Assembly: GCF_027889715.1 (NCBI RefSeq)
Contig: NZ_JAPJZH010000014.1
Coordinates: forward strand, 1 to 64,000
Origin: Allohoeflea poritis
Lineage (GTDB): Bacteria; Pseudomonadota; Alphaproteobacteria; Rhizobiales; Rhizobiaceae
Length of the DNA: 64,000 nucleotides
Direction of reading: 5' to 3'
Shown one piece after another: positions 34,378-43,714 of the stretch; the stretch's first letter is position 1, and each line of letters begins with the position of its first letter. Position numbers and translations under genes: made by a program. The notes beneath the pieces were generated by a model. It ran no database searches, had not been told where the DNA came from, and was given only the letters and a program-made list of their open reading frames with translations.

Positions 34378-35202
34378 TCACCGGATCATGGTCTTGCGGT
34401 CCCAGGCGCTGTATTCGGGCGAGTTCTCGATATGGAGCGGGCCGTCATAGCCATATTCGATCATGTCCACCATCACCGATTCGGGACGCACGAAAACCAC
34501 CGCATAGGCCGCCGGCAGATCGGACCCGGATAGAAGGTCGGGCTCGGCGAAGTTGAATGCGCCGGCATGGTTGGTGCCCCGCGGCGCGCTGAACGGCACG
34601 CCCTCCAGGGACCCGCTGAGCGGCAGGTGGCAATGGCCGAAGAAGATGTGACGGATCTTCTCGCGGTAGCGTCCCACCATTTTTCCGAACAGGTCCGGAT
34701 TGCGCAGCATGATCGAGTCGATCGGCGCCTGGCCGGTGGCCACCGGATTGTGATGCATGAACAGAAAGACCGGCCGGTCGGCGAGTTCAAGCTGCGCCGA
34801 GAGCCAGGCAAGGCGCGCATCGCAAAGCTCGCCGGCATGGGTATCCGGGACCTTGGTGTCGAGGCAGAGACCGATATGCCCGCCAAGGGGAAATACGCTT
34901 TGCACGAACCCGTCATCATTGGCGCGATCGGGAAACACGGACAGGAAATGATCCCTGCTGTCGTGATTGCCGATGCAAAGATGCACGGGAAAGGGCAGCG
35001 CCTCGATGCGGGTTTTGAGGCGCCGATAATCATCCTCGTCGCCCCAGTCGGAAAGATCACCAGTGATGATCATCGCTTCCGCATCGCTGTGAAAGTTCAT
35101 GACATCCTGCAGCGCCTTCTCGAAATTGGCGTTCGGATCGCGCCCGGCGATCGTTTCGCCCGGCGTCGTCAGATGGATGTCGGTCAGTTGTATAAGTTTC
35201 AT
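34378..35202 (-). CDS. Calcineurin-like phosphodiesterase (GpdQ/CpdA type)
   Basis: A 274-residue class III metallophosphodiesterase with all dinuclear-metal motifs: QLTDIHL, ITGDLSDWGD, IGNHDSRDHFL, FLFMHHNPVATG and IFFGHCHLPLSG. The length equals that of Enterobacter GpdQ, a glycerophosphodiesterase. It is the last gene of the ABC transporter operon, 71 bases after the binding-protein gene, so it probably processes the imported phosphodiester, for example splitting glycerophosphodiesters. A cyclic-nucleotide role cannot be excluded. The start at 35202 (MKLIQLTD) has GGAGAC upstream; the extension to 35268 is not supported. Confidence 0.88.
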   Translation of the reverse strand: MKLIQLTDIHLTTPGETIAGRDPNANFEKALQDVMNFHSDAEAMIITGDLSDWGDEDDYRRLKTRIEALPFPVHLCIGNHDSRDHFLSVFPDRANDDGFVQSVFPLGGHIGLCLDTKVPDTHAGELCDARLAWLSAQLELADRPVFLFMHHNPVATGQAPIDSIMLRNPDLFGKMVGRYREKIRHIFFGHCHLPLSGSLEGVPFSAPRGTNHAGAFNFAEPDLLSGSDLPAAYAVVFVRPESVMVDMIEYGYDGPLHIENSPEYSAWDRKTMIR

Positions 35203-35273
35203 GAAGCGTCTCCGCCGGCCGGCGCCGGCTATGATATGGGCGCAGCGTTGCCGCCGCGCCCAAAACAATGATG

Positions 35274-36539
35274 TCAGGAGCTGGAGGGAAGCAGGTCCTG
35301 CACCTCTTCGGTAAGCTCTTCCTGCAGCTCTTCCATGTCGTCATATTCACCGGTGACGATGCCTTCCAGAGCGTCATAGATGACCTGCGTGGCGGCCAGG
35401 CCGTTGTCGCCGGGATAGGCCTGCCATTCGCGCAGCAGCGGCAACTGGCGCACCGCCGTCGCCTTGGCCGGGTTCTGGTCGTAGAAATCCTTCAGGATGA
35501 TTTCGTTGGCGGCCTGGTTTGGCGGCATGTAGCCCGTGGTGCGCGCGACGTCAGCGGCGCCTTCACCCGACGTGATGAATTTCAGCCACTTCCATGCCGC
35601 ATCGAGTACGGCCGGGTCGTCGGATGCCGATACGAGCATGGCCGAGTTGCCGCCAGCCGGCAGACCCTTCGGACCGCCCTCGACGAGGCCGGGATATTCA
35701 TTCGTCATCAGCGTGAAATCGCCCATGGACCGCTCCACCGCGCCGACGGCGGAGGTCGACCAGTACATCATGCCGATCTCGCCCGAAGCGAAGGAGGCAA
35801 GTGCTGCCTTCCACTCAAGGTTCTGCATCTCGCAGCCGTCGAAGAGATCGTTCATCGTATTGAGTGCCGTCAGGCCTTCAGGCTCGTCGAGCGTGAAATC
35901 GGCGCCTTCGACTGTCGGTTTGTCCTGCGACCACATCAGCGCCTGGAGGAACCAGTTGCCGGTGATGTTCCAGCCCCAGAACATCGGGTTCTTGACGCCG
36001 GCTTCCCGCAGCTTGCCGCACACCTCGACGACCTCGTCCCAGGTCTTCGGCAACTGGCTGACATCGGTGATGCCGGCTTTCTCCATCACTTCCATATTGT
36101 AGTAGCCGACGGGCAGCGACACCGAGAAGGGCAGGCCGTGAACCTGGCCGCCGAACGTGCCGAGATCGAGCATCGCCTTGTGATAGCCGTCCTTGGCGAA
36201 ATCCGCTTCTTTGGCGATGAACGGTTCGAGCGATTTGGCGATGCCTTTCTCGACCAGGATCGCCTGGCGGTTCAGGCCCTGCATGGTCACGTCCGGCAGG
36301 TTGCCGGCCACCGCTTCGCGCAGGATCGTGTTGGTGCCGTCCTCGTAGGATTCGTAGGTCGCGCGCATCTTGACTTCGATGTTCGGATGCTGCGCGTAGA
36401 ATTTCGGCAGGATTTTCTCGTAGGTGACGTCGAAAAGGTGGCTGTAGGGATAGGCGAACTCGATGGTCACCTTGTCCTCGGCGAAGGCCGCTGTGGACAA
36501 AGCCAGCACGGCAGCCATTGCAGTCAGGGTCGTTTTCAT
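35274..36539 (-). CDS. ABC transporter extracellular solute-binding protein, family 1 (UgpB-like)
   Basis: A 421-residue periplasmic binding protein with a clean signal peptide (KTTLTAMAAVLALSTAAFA, cleavage near AFA-ED). Family-1 features are VTIEFAYPYSHLFDVTYEKI, YYNMEVMEKAGI, LPKTWDEVVEVCGKLREAG and FASGEIGMMYWSTSAVGAVE. Family 1 binds sugars or glycerol-3-phosphate derivatives. The association with UgpA/E/C-type components and a GpdQ-like phosphodiesterase suggests a glycerophosphodiester-like ligand, which is inference. The start at 36539 follows AGGAAGA; the longest frame runs 46 codons further without family support. Confidence 0.9.
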   Translation of the reverse strand: MKTTLTAMAAVLALSTAAFAEDKVTIEFAYPYSHLFDVTYEKILPKFYAQHPNIEVKMRATYESYEDGTNTILREAVAGNLPDVTMQGLNRQAILVEKGIAKSLEPFIAKEADFAKDGYHKAMLDLGTFGGQVHGLPFSVSLPVGYYNMEVMEKAGITDVSQLPKTWDEVVEVCGKLREAGVKNPMFWGWNITGNWFLQALMWSQDKPTVEGADFTLDEPEGLTALNTMNDLFDGCEMQNLEWKAALASFASGEIGMMYWSTSAVGAVERSMGDFTLMTNEYPGLVEGGPKGLPAGGNSAMLVSASDDPAVLDAAWKWLKFITSGEGAADVARTTGYMPPNQAANEIILKDFYDQNPAKATAVRQLPLLREWQAYPGDNGLAATQVIYDALEGIVTGEYDDMEELQEELTEEVQDLLPSSS

Positions 36540-36677
36540 GGATATCTTCCTGTCGTTACCTTGCTTGCGCAACGGGCTGTGTTTCGGAACCGGCCGTTGC
36601 ACGGGTTCATCCCGAGCGGGATATCGGTGACGGGGCCGTTCTGTCGCAAAGAGCGGCCCCATCGGTTTTTGCCGCAT

Positions 36678-37625
36678 CTACTTCATGCCCGAGAGCGTGA
36701 TTCCTTCGATGAAACGGCGTTGGGCGATGAGAAAGGCGACGATGAGCGGCGTCACGATGATCGTCGCTGTGGCCATCATCGGCCCGAAATTGTCGCCATC
36801 CGCATCGCCCTTGAATTCACGCAGTCCCAGCGGAGGCGTAAAGAGCTCGCGATTGCCCGTAATGACGATGCGCGGCCAGAAATAGTCGTTCCAGTGAGCG
36901 ACGACGGAAAAGATCGCGAAGGCCAATAAAGCCGGCACCGCTGTCGGCAGCATGACTTTCCAGATGATCGCGAATTCGTTCATGCCGTCCATGCGGGCCG
37001 CATCGATCAGGTCGTCCGGCACGGTCATGAAGAATTGCCGCATCAAAAAGATACCGAAGACGGATATCGTCCATGGGATGACCAGCGCCGCGTAGGAGTT
37101 GGTCAGGCCGAGTTTGGACAACATGATGTAGAGCGGCAGCGCTATGGCGTGCACCGGGATCAGCAGGCAGAAAAGCACCATGCTGAAGACGAATTCGCGG
37201 CCCCACCATTTCAGCTTGGCCAGCGCGTAGGCGCAGGGTAGGGCGATCAGCACCTGGATGAAAAAGATCGATGCCGTTACCACCGCGCCGTTGAAGAGGT
37301 AACGCAGCAGCGGCGCCTTGCCGAAGGCCGTCGTGTAATTATAGATGACGGGCGTCACCATGCAGTCCTCGGCCGCATTGCCGAGCTTGACGCAGTAATC
37401 GTCGCGGAACGGCTCCTGCAGGCCGATCAGCCCGCCCGTGTTGGTCATGATTTCCGAGGGCGATTTGAAGGAATAGCTCAGCATCACATAGAACGGCAGC
37501 AGCACGATGAGCGCTCCGACGATGAGCACGGCGTGCTTGAGCGCCTCGCGCGACGACCAGCGCAGTACGAACTGATCGTCGGAAGATCTTTCCCGGACAG
37601 CGGCCGTTGCCGTCGCATCGCTCAT
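36678..37625 (-). CDS. Carbohydrate-type ABC permease (UgpE/MalG-like)
   Basis: A 315-residue inner-membrane permease with six hydrophobic segments and the EAA loop DAARMDGMNEFAIIWKVMLP near the C-terminal third, typical of the MalG/UgpE class. The N-terminal cytoplasmic tail is charged. A periplasmic insert of about 45 residues contains two Cys (DDYCVKLGNAAEDCMV), which could form a disulphide and is not a standard feature of the class. Its ATG overlaps the stop of the preceding permease gene by 4 bases, so it is translationally coupled. It forms the channel with the neighbouring UgpA-like permease. Confidence 0.92.
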   Translation of the reverse strand: MSDATATAAVRERSSDDQFVLRWSSREALKHAVLIVGALIVLLPFYVMLSYSFKSPSEIMTNTGGLIGLQEPFRDDYCVKLGNAAEDCMVTPVIYNYTTAFGKAPLLRYLFNGAVVTASIFFIQVLIALPCAYALAKLKWWGREFVFSMVLFCLLIPVHAIALPLYIMLSKLGLTNSYAALVIPWTISVFGIFLMRQFFMTVPDDLIDAARMDGMNEFAIIWKVMLPTAVPALLAFAIFSVVAHWNDYFWPRIVITGNRELFTPPLGLREFKGDADGDNFGPMMATATIIVTPLIVAFLIAQRRFIEGITLSGMK

Positions 37626-38545
37626 GAATAGTGCACCCTTCTTTCGACGAGCCAGCGCTGCATCAGCGTCAGGAACATGACGAAGCCGAGGAAGACGACC
37701 GTGATCGCCGCGCCGATGCCCATGAGGTTCTGCTGGATGGCCTTTTCATAGATGGCGAACATCATGACATAGACCGATTTCGACGGTCCGCCGCCCTGCG
37801 GATAAAATGCCTCGACCGTGTCGAACACCTGGAACGAACGTATGCAGGTAATGGTGACGACGAAGACGGTCGTCGGCCCCAGCATCGGCCAGGTGACGAG
37901 GCGGAACCGGTCCCAGCCGGTGCGCGCGCCGTCCATCTCGGCGGCCTGGTAAAGCTCGCGCGGTACCGAGGTCAGACCGGCGAGATAAAGCACCATGTTG
38001 AAGCCGAAGCCCTGCCACACGCCGATAAAGGCGACCGTCCAGATGGCGTAGTTGCGGTCTGTCAGCCACAACGGGAAGGTCTTGGCGCAGCCCTGCGCGT
38101 ACCAGGCCCAGTGTTCGAGCACCGTGCCGCAGCCCGTCGCCAGCGTCTTGTTGACGATACCGATGGTCGGATGCAGAGCGAATTCCCAGACGATCGCCAT
38201 TGCCAGCAAGGCCGCCATGACGGGCAGGAAGTAGATGGTCTTGTAGAGATCGCCGAACCGCTTGAGCGAATTGATCAGGAGCGCAGCGCCCAGACCCAAC
38301 CCGACGGACAAGGGCACCACGACGCCGACATAGGTGAAAGTGGCGATGAACATCTTTTCATAGGTCGAGCGGGTGAAGATGCGCTCGTAGTTCTTCAGGC
38401 CGACATATTGTGCGCCATCGTTTCCGAGACTGTAGTCCGTGAAGCTCAGCACGGCGGCAATCAGGATCGGCAGGATCAGGATGACGAACATCAGCGTCAC
38501 AGCCGGCGCGACAAACCAGACATGGGCCCGCGAGCGCGCCATCAC
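37622..38545 (-). CDS. Carbohydrate-type ABC permease (UgpA/MalF-like)
   Basis: A 307-residue permease of the MalF/UgpA class: N-terminal HVWFVAPAVTLMFVILILPI, six membrane segments, and the EAA loop ELYQAAEMDGARTGWDRFRL. A periplasmic insert holds two Cys (ATGCGTVLEHWAWYAQGCAK), paralleling the Cys pair in its partner permease. It overlaps both the ATPase gene upstream (38542-38545) and the second permease downstream (37622-37625) by 4 bases, a tight operon. Confidence 0.92.
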   Translation of the reverse strand: MMARSRAHVWFVAPAVTLMFVILILPILIAAVLSFTDYSLGNDGAQYVGLKNYERIFTRSTYEKMFIATFTYVGVVVPLSVGLGLGAALLINSLKRFGDLYKTIYFLPVMAALLAMAIVWEFALHPTIGIVNKTLATGCGTVLEHWAWYAQGCAKTFPLWLTDRNYAIWTVAFIGVWQGFGFNMVLYLAGLTSVPRELYQAAEMDGARTGWDRFRLVTWPMLGPTTVFVVTITCIRSFQVFDTVEAFYPQGGGPSKSVYVMMFAIYEKAIQQNLMGIGAAITVVFLGFVMFLTLMQRWLVERRVHYS

Positions 38546-39708
38546 GCCACTGCCCTTGCGGCGTCTGCGCCGTTCGACTTCAGCCCGGCTGCGCCGACGC
38601 GCTTGCCGTCCGCGCCGAAGAAGATGGCCTCGCCTCGCAGCCTTTCGACGAAGACCTGGTCGCCGACATTCAGCCCGCTCGCCTCATGTGGTGCCGCGCG
38701 GACGATCAGCCGCCCGATGTTTTCGCCAATGGCCAGATGCAGATACAGATCCGATCCGAGGTTCTCACGGTAGACGAGCGTTCCCTCGATCGTCTCGGCG
38801 CTGGAACCCTTGGCAAGCTTCAGATTCTCCGGTCTCAGCCCAACCGAGATGGCGCCGCGATTGGCGGCCGATACCCGCCTGGCCAGCGTCATGCCGGCCA
38901 CGCTGATGCGTCCGTCGGAGTCCACATCGCCGGGCAGGATGTTGATTTTCGGCGATCCGATGAATTGTGCGACACGGATGTCGGACGGGTTTTCGTAGAT
39001 GGCCTGCGGACTGTCGAGCTGCAGGATGTCGCCGTCCATCATAACCGCCATGCGGGTGGACATGGTCAGCGCTTCCGCCTGATCGTGCGTTACATAGACG
39101 AAGGTGGTTCCCAGATCGCTGTGCAGCTCGGCAAGTTCGGAGCGCATGTGCACGCGCAGGGCCGCGTCGAGATTGGAAAGCGGCTCGTCCATCAGGAAGG
39201 CGACCGGTTTGCGCACCATGGCGCGGCCGAGCGCGACCCGCTGACGCTGCCCGCCGGACAACTGGCCGGGTTTGCGCTGCAGCAGAGGTTCGATCTCGAG
39301 AATCCTCGCCGTTTCCTCCACCTGGGCGCGCAGCGATTTGTGCTTGGCCCGCGCCAGCAGGGGGCCGGCGACCGGAAGCCGCTCGCGCCAGGACAGGTCG
39401 CGCAGCCTGAGCGGCGTCATCATGTTCTCGGCTACGGTCAGGTGCGGATAGAGCGCATAGGACTGGAAGACCATCGCAAGATTGCGGTCGGCGGCGCGCA
39501 CCGCATTGACGGTGCGCCCGTCGATGCGGACTTCGCCGGTGTTCGGCTCTTCCAGGCCCGCCAGTATGCGCAGGAGGGTGGACTTTCCGCAGCCCGAGGG
39601 TCCGACCAGCGTCAGAAACTCCCCGGCCTGGATATCAAGGTCGATATCGTTGAGAACGCGGGTTGCACCGAAGGATTTGCTTATTCTGGTGAGGGTGATT
39701 GTTGCCAC
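38542..39708 (-). CDS. ABC transporter ATP-binding protein (UgpC/MalK-like)
   Basis: About 388 residues. The Walker A motif is VGPSGCGKSTLLR, the Q-loop is MVFQSYALYPHLTV, the signature LSGGQRQRVALGRAMVRKP, Walker B FLMDEPLSNLDA, and the switch VYVTHDQAEALTMS. A C-terminal TOBE-type regulatory domain (ISVGLRPENLKLA) is as in MalK/UgpC. It energises the transporter encoded downstream and is the first gene of the operon. GTG at 39708 (VATITLTRISKSFG) matches the family start; an ATG at 39744 adds 12 unrelated residues. It faces the LysR gene at 39858. Confidence 0.93.
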   Translation of the reverse strand: MATITLTRISKSFGATRVLNDIDLDIQAGEFLTLVGPSGCGKSTLLRILAGLEEPNTGEVRIDGRTVNAVRAADRNLAMVFQSYALYPHLTVAENMMTPLRLRDLSWRERLPVAGPLLARAKHKSLRAQVEETARILEIEPLLQRKPGQLSGGQRQRVALGRAMVRKPVAFLMDEPLSNLDAALRVHMRSELAELHSDLGTTFVYVTHDQAEALTMSTRMAVMMDGDILQLDSPQAIYENPSDIRVAQFIGSPKINILPGDVDSDGRISVAGMTLARRVSAANRGAISVGLRPENLKLAKGSSAETIEGTLVYRENLGSDLYLHLAIGENIGRLIVRAAPHEASGLNVGDQVFVERLRGEAIFFGADGKRVGAAGLKSNGADAARAVA

Positions 39709-39776
39709 TGTCGCCCGCGCCCCGTTGGAGTTGGGCCAACACATAGACAGCGCGATTAAAGTACATATGACATCAT

Positions 39777-39791
39777 ATTAGTCACACTAAT
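39777..39791 (+). promoter_or_regulatory. LysR-type dyad between the ABC operon and its regulator gene
   Basis: ATTAGT-CAC-ACTAAT is a perfect inverted repeat of 15 bases, a shape compatible with a LysR T-N11-A box. It lies 66 bases upstream of the regulator's GTG and 68 bases upstream of the ABC ATPase start, the usual place for a divergent LysR operator. Confidence 0.6.
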
Positions 39792-39857
39792 GTTACGCGT
39801 AGCGCGCACCATAGTGTCACAAAGACCGCAGTTAGATTTGACGGGCCTCAGACGCCG

Positions 39858-40751
39858 GTGAAACCCAGCCCCTACCAGATCGCAGCATTCGCGCATGTGG
39901 CGCGCGTCCGCAGCTTTTCAGAAGCCGCGCGGCAATTGGGCGTTACCCAGTCCTCGGTCACGCAGCATGTCGCCAAGCTCGAAAAACTGATGGAGTCGCA
40001 ACTCTTTGTGCGCCGCCGCGACCGGTTGGAACTGACCCCGATCGGGCGTGAACTGTTCGACGTCGCCGACCGCTGGACGACGCTCGAGCAGGTGATCCAG
40101 GAGAAGGTCGAGAGCTACCAGAAGCTCACCGCAGGACATCTGAAGATCACCGCGACGGCGCCGCGACCCGCAATGCCGATCATCGCCGCATTCGCCGAAC
40201 TTTATCCACAGGTCATTGTCAACTTCACCCTGACCAACTGGACCGTCAACACACATGCGGTGCGCAGCCGCGACGTCGACATCGCCATTTTTACCGACCC
40301 GGAGCACGACGAGAACCTGCTTGTCGAGCCGCTGCAGAAGACCCGTTACCTTGCCTATATGCACCGCGATCACAAACTGGCGTCGCGGGAATCTGTCTCG
40401 CTGCACGAATTGTGTGAAGAGACGGTGATCATACCGGAGGACGGTTCCCTGACCAAGCGCGTCGTCGATGGCAAGCTCGCCGGGATCGGGCGCAGCTTTT
40501 CGAAAACCGTCCGCATGACCACTTTCGCGGTGGCGAAAGAAGCCGTGCTGCACGGCGTCGGGATAGGCGTGCTACTTGAAAACAGCCTTTATCCGGCATC
40601 CCGGCTTGTCGGCATCCCCATTGATGAAATGACCGAGACCTATGAGGACTGCCTGGTTCTGCCGGCCGAGAAACAGAACCTCAAGCTTGTCAGCCGTTTC
40701 GTCGAGATCGCGCTCAATATGCGCACGGACCTGACGCGCGGTTTGCCCTAA
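39858..40751 (+). CDS. LysR-family regulator, divergent from the ABC operon
   Basis: A 297-residue LysR protein. The helix-turn-helix spans about residues 5-63 (IAAFAHVARVRSFSEAARQL then GVTQSSVTQHVAKLEKLMES), followed by the substrate domain from LTAGHLKITATAPRPAMPII. It uses a GTG start. Position and the dyad at 39777-39791 make the five-gene uptake operon its likely target, with the transported compound or a product as co-inducer. The stop codon overlaps the convergent gshA stop by 4 bases. Confidence 0.88.
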   Translation: MKPSPYQIAAFAHVARVRSFSEAARQLGVTQSSVTQHVAKLEKLMESQLFVRRRDRLELTPIGRELFDVADRWTTLEQVIQEKVESYQKLTAGHLKITATAPRPAMPIIAAFAELYPQVIVNFTLTNWTVNTHAVRSRDVDIAIFTDPEHDENLLVEPLQKTRYLAYMHRDHKLASRESVSLHELCEETVIIPEDGSLTKRVVDGKLAGIGRSFSKTVRMTTFAVAKEAVLHGVGIGVLLENSLYPASRLVGIPIDEMTETYEDCLVLPAEKQNLKLVSRFVEIALNMRTDLTRGLP

Positions 40752-42121
40752 TAGGCAAATTCGGTGAACACGGGTTCGACGGAGCCGCCCCAGGCGCCGT
40801 GATAGAGATCGAGCAGCTCGCCGGCACCTGTTTTGCCCCGCGCCACCGTCTCTTCCAGCGGCGCAAGGAAATGCGCCTCGTCATTGCCTTCCTCGTTCAA
40901 CTGGCCGCGCGCCTGCAGTCCCGCGCGTGCAATCGTCAGCACCTCGCGCGACACGGCGTGCAGGCTCTTTCCGGCGATTTCGGCATCGAGGCCGAGACGC
41001 GGCACGCTGTCGCGAAGTGCCCTGACGTCCTCGAAGCTCCAACCGCGAGTGAGCTGCATGGCGGCGTCGAGCGCGCCTTCATCGTAAAGCAAACCGACCC
41101 AGAAGGCGGGCAGGGCGCAGATCTTGCGCCACGGGCCGCCATCGGCGCCGCGCATTTCCAGGAATCGCTTCAGCCGCACTTCAGGAAACAGCGTCGACAG
41201 GTGATTGGCCCAGTCGCCCATATTGGGCTGCCCGTCCGGAACGGCGTTCGAAAGCGCGCCGTCCATGAACTGGCGGAACGTTACATGCGTGCAGTCGTGA
41301 TAATGCCCGTCGCGCACGACGAAATACATGGGAACGTCGAGCGCCCATTCCGTGTAGTCGGCGAAGCCGAAATCGTCCGAGAACACGAAGGGGAGGATGC
41401 CCGAGCGGTCATTGTCCGTGTCGCGCCAGATGTCGGAGCGCCACGACAACAGTCCGTTCGGTTTTCCATCGGTAAAGGGCGACAGGGCAAAGAGCGCCGT
41501 CGCCAGCGGCTGCAGGCGCATGGAAACCTGCATCTTGCGGCGCATGTCGGCTTCGGAGGAAAAATCCAGGTTCACCTGGATCGTGCAGGTCCGGTACATC
41601 ATGTCGAGGCCCTGGCTGCCGACTTTCGGCATATAGGCCGTCATGATGTCGTAGCGCGATTTGGGCATGCGCGGGGTCTCGTCGCGCGTCCACAGCGGAC
41701 TGCCGCCGAGCCCCAGGAAACCGATCCCGAGCGGCTCGGCGATCTCGCGAAGCTGTGCCAGATGGGCGTTGGATTCGCGGCAGGTCTGGTGGATGTTCTC
41801 CAGCGGTGCGCCCGAGAGCTCGAACTGGCCGCCCGGCTCCAGCGAAATCGCGCCCATGCCGGTCGGCTCGACAAGACCAATGATCTTGCCCTCGTCGAGG
41901 ATCGGCTCCCAGCCCAGAACGTCGCGCATCCCGGTCAGGAGCGCGGAGATGGACCGCTCGCCCGCATAAGGCACGGGCGTATTGTCTTTGACAAAGAACG
42001 CGAACTTCTCGTGTTCGGTTCCGATGCGGAATTCTTCCGCCGGCTTGCAGCCCTCGGCAAGGTAAGCGACCAGCTCGTCTTTGGAAGAAACGGGCGTCTG
42101 GTCCGTCGTATCGCGTGCCAT
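40748..42121 (-). CDS. gshA: Glutamate-cysteine ligase, plant/alphaproteobacterial type
   Basis: A 457-residue GCS2/plant-type ligase that makes gamma-glutamylcysteine, the first step of glutathione synthesis. Typical segments are FRIGTEHEKFAFF, GLVEPTGMGAISLEPGGQFE, SGAPLENIHQTCRESNAHL, YMPKVGSQGLDMMYRTCTIQ and MRGADGGPWRKICALPAFWV. It differs in fold family from E. coli GshA and is standard in Hyphomicrobiales. It lies downstream of rsmE on the same strand with a 186-base gap, a common rhizobial gene pair. Confidence 0.95.
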   Translation of the reverse strand: MARDTTDQTPVSSKDELVAYLAEGCKPAEEFRIGTEHEKFAFFVKDNTPVPYAGERSISALLTGMRDVLGWEPILDEGKIIGLVEPTGMGAISLEPGGQFELSGAPLENIHQTCRESNAHLAQLREIAEPLGIGFLGLGGSPLWTRDETPRMPKSRYDIMTAYMPKVGSQGLDMMYRTCTIQVNLDFSSEADMRRKMQVSMRLQPLATALFALSPFTDGKPNGLLSWRSDIWRDTDNDRSGILPFVFSDDFGFADYTEWALDVPMYFVVRDGHYHDCTHVTFRQFMDGALSNAVPDGQPNMGDWANHLSTLFPEVRLKRFLEMRGADGGPWRKICALPAFWVGLLYDEGALDAAMQLTRGWSFEDVRALRDSVPRLGLDAEIAGKSLHAVSREVLTIARAGLQARGQLNEEGNDEAHFLAPLEETVARGKTGAGELLDLYHGAWGGSVEPVFTEFAY

Positions 42122-42307
42122 GTCTTAAGTCTCGAATGTGGCCGTCTGCAATGAGGCCAAAAAGGTCAACGCGTGCAATGGATACCTCCCGCTTGGCCGT
42201 CGGCCGAATTCGCCGACGTCAGCGCTGCTTGGACTGCTTTGCGCCGCGGTGCAAGCAAAAATCATTGATCGCAGCGTTCAGAATTTGTTGATCTGGCCGA
42301 AAAGGGC

Positions 42308-43042
42308 TCACCAGTCGCCGATTGCCGCCTGGATCACGGCCATGGCGGCGACAGCGGCCGTATCCGCCCGCAGAATGCGCGGTCCGAGCGGGATGGCCGT
42401 GACGAAATCCCGGCTTTGCAGCAGTTTGCGCTCGTCGTCCGAAAAGCCGCCTTCCGGCCCGATGAGGACGGCAAACCGCCGCTCGTCGATTGATTGCAGG
42501 ATTGGCATTGGATTGTGCGTATCGGCCGATTCATCGCAATAGATGATACGCCGGCCCGGGTCCCAGCCTTCCAGCAGTCGCTGCAGCTTTACCGGCTCGA
42601 GGCATTGCGGGATCGACAGAATACCGCATTGTTCAGCCGCCTCGATGGCGTTTTTCAACAGCCGGTGGCCGCTGATCCGGCTTGCTTGCGTGTGGTGCGT
42701 CAGCACCGGCTGCAGGACGCCGGCGCCCATTTCGACGGCCTTCTGCACGGTGTAATCGAGCCGCGCCTGTTTCAGCGGCGCGAACAGATAGACGAGGTCG
42801 GATGGCTCGGGCTGCGGACGCACGCGTTCGGTAATCCGCAAAACGAGCTTCTTCTTGCTCTCGAAACCGATCTGCGCCGACCATTCGCCGTCGCGCCCGT
42901 TGAAAACCAGCAATTCGTCGCCTTCGTCCATGCGCAGCACATGGGCGAGATAGTTGAACTGCTCCTTGTCCGCGGCAAAGCCGGCGCCGGCGTGGAGATC
43001 CGTTTCGACGAAAAGCCGCTGCATCTTGTAGTTCGCGCGCAT
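42308..43042 (-). CDS. rsmE: 16S rRNA m3U1498 methyltransferase RsmE
   Basis: A 244-residue SPOUT methyltransferase that methylates N3 of U1498 in 16S rRNA. The N-terminal PUA-like domain is [20 protein letters not shown] then [20 protein letters not shown]. The knotted C-terminal SAM site has [19 protein letters not shown] and [20 protein letters not shown]. The start [11 protein letters not shown] is the usual rhizobial one, although an internal ATG at 43024 is possible. Confidence 0.94.
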   Translation of the reverse strand: MRANYKMQRLFVETDLHAGAGFAADKEQFNYLAHVLRMDEGDELLVFNGRDGEWSAQIGFESKKKLVLRITERVRPQPEPSDLVYLFAPLKQARLDYTVQKAVEMGAGVLQPVLTHHTQASRISGHRLLKNAIEAAEQCGILSIPQCLEPVKLQRLLEGWDPGRRIIYCDESADTHNPMPILQSIDERRFAVLIGPEGGFSDDERKLLQSRDFVTAIPLGPRILRADTAAVAAMAVIQAAIGDW

Positions 43043-43073
43043 GATTGCTGTGTGCCCGAGTGCGATCGGAAAC

Positions 43074-43706
43074 TCAAGCGTCGGCGGACGGATGTAATTG
43101 CGCCCGGTAGCCGGCGCGCAAAGCCGCGACGGTGGATGGCGGCGTCAGCAGCCTGAGCGCATTCCCGGTATCCAGCCGGCTGGAGCCAAGCCTGCGGTAG
43201 CCGACAAGGTCCCAAAGCAGCAAAGTATCCTCGCCGACGGCGATACAGTCGTCTCCCGCCGCGAATATGGCGCCGCGCGGCAGGGACAGCGCCTCTTCCC
43301 GGGTCAGGACCACCGCACCGGCGCCGCTCAGGCAACGCTCCTTGTGCAGGATCGCGTCCATGGCATCGGCGCCGCTTTTGTCGAATTGCGATCCGCCGAA
43401 GAAGGCCGCGGCAAAGGCCTTTGCATCCCTGTGGCGGCATTCGAAGCAGGGCCTGTGGCCTGCGGCGAGGGCCGTTGCCTCGTCAAGAAAGAACAGTTCG
43501 GTATAGCTGTTCGGCTGCATCAGGGTGCGTTTTCGGCCGCGAAATTCGGTCACGCAGACGATCCACCGCCGGCTTGCCCAGCGGCGCCGCAGCAATGTTC
43601 GGCTTTGGTTGTCGTGAATGCGGCCCCCACGATTGCCCATCATGGTTCCCCGGGCCGGGGTCCGGACCAGTTCGCCGAACGGGGTCACCCGGTTCTGAAG
43701 CGGCAT
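43074..43706 (-). CDS. Conserved hypothetical protein with a CxxC motif
   Basis: A 210-residue protein starting [14 protein letters not shown] at 43706; the frame reading back to 44432 merely runs through the neighbour. Recognisable conserved stretches are [42 protein letters not shown] with [10 protein letters not shown] (a CxxC that could bind zinc or act in redox), and the C-terminal [16 protein letters not shown] recall similar proteins annotated only as hypothetical in many bacteria. It sits 8 bases downstream of the LysE-type gene on the same strand, perhaps in one transcript. Confidence 0.75.
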   Translation of the reverse strand: MPLQNRVTPFGELVRTPARGTMMGNRGGRIHDNQSRTLLRRRWASRRWIVCVTEFRGRKRTLMQPNSYTELFFLDEATALAAGHRPCFECRHRDAKAFAAAFFGGSQFDKSGADAMDAILHKERCLSGAGAVVLTREEALSLPRGAIFAAGDDCIAVGEDTLLLWDLVGYRRLGSSRLDTGNALRLLTPPSTVAALRAGYRAQLHPSADA

Positions 43707-43714
43707 GGCGGCGC

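Noticed and set aside
39708-39744. ATG start for the ABC ATPase at 39744
   Set aside because: The 12 extra residues are unlike the family, which begins at the GTG-equivalent position; kept only as an alternative.
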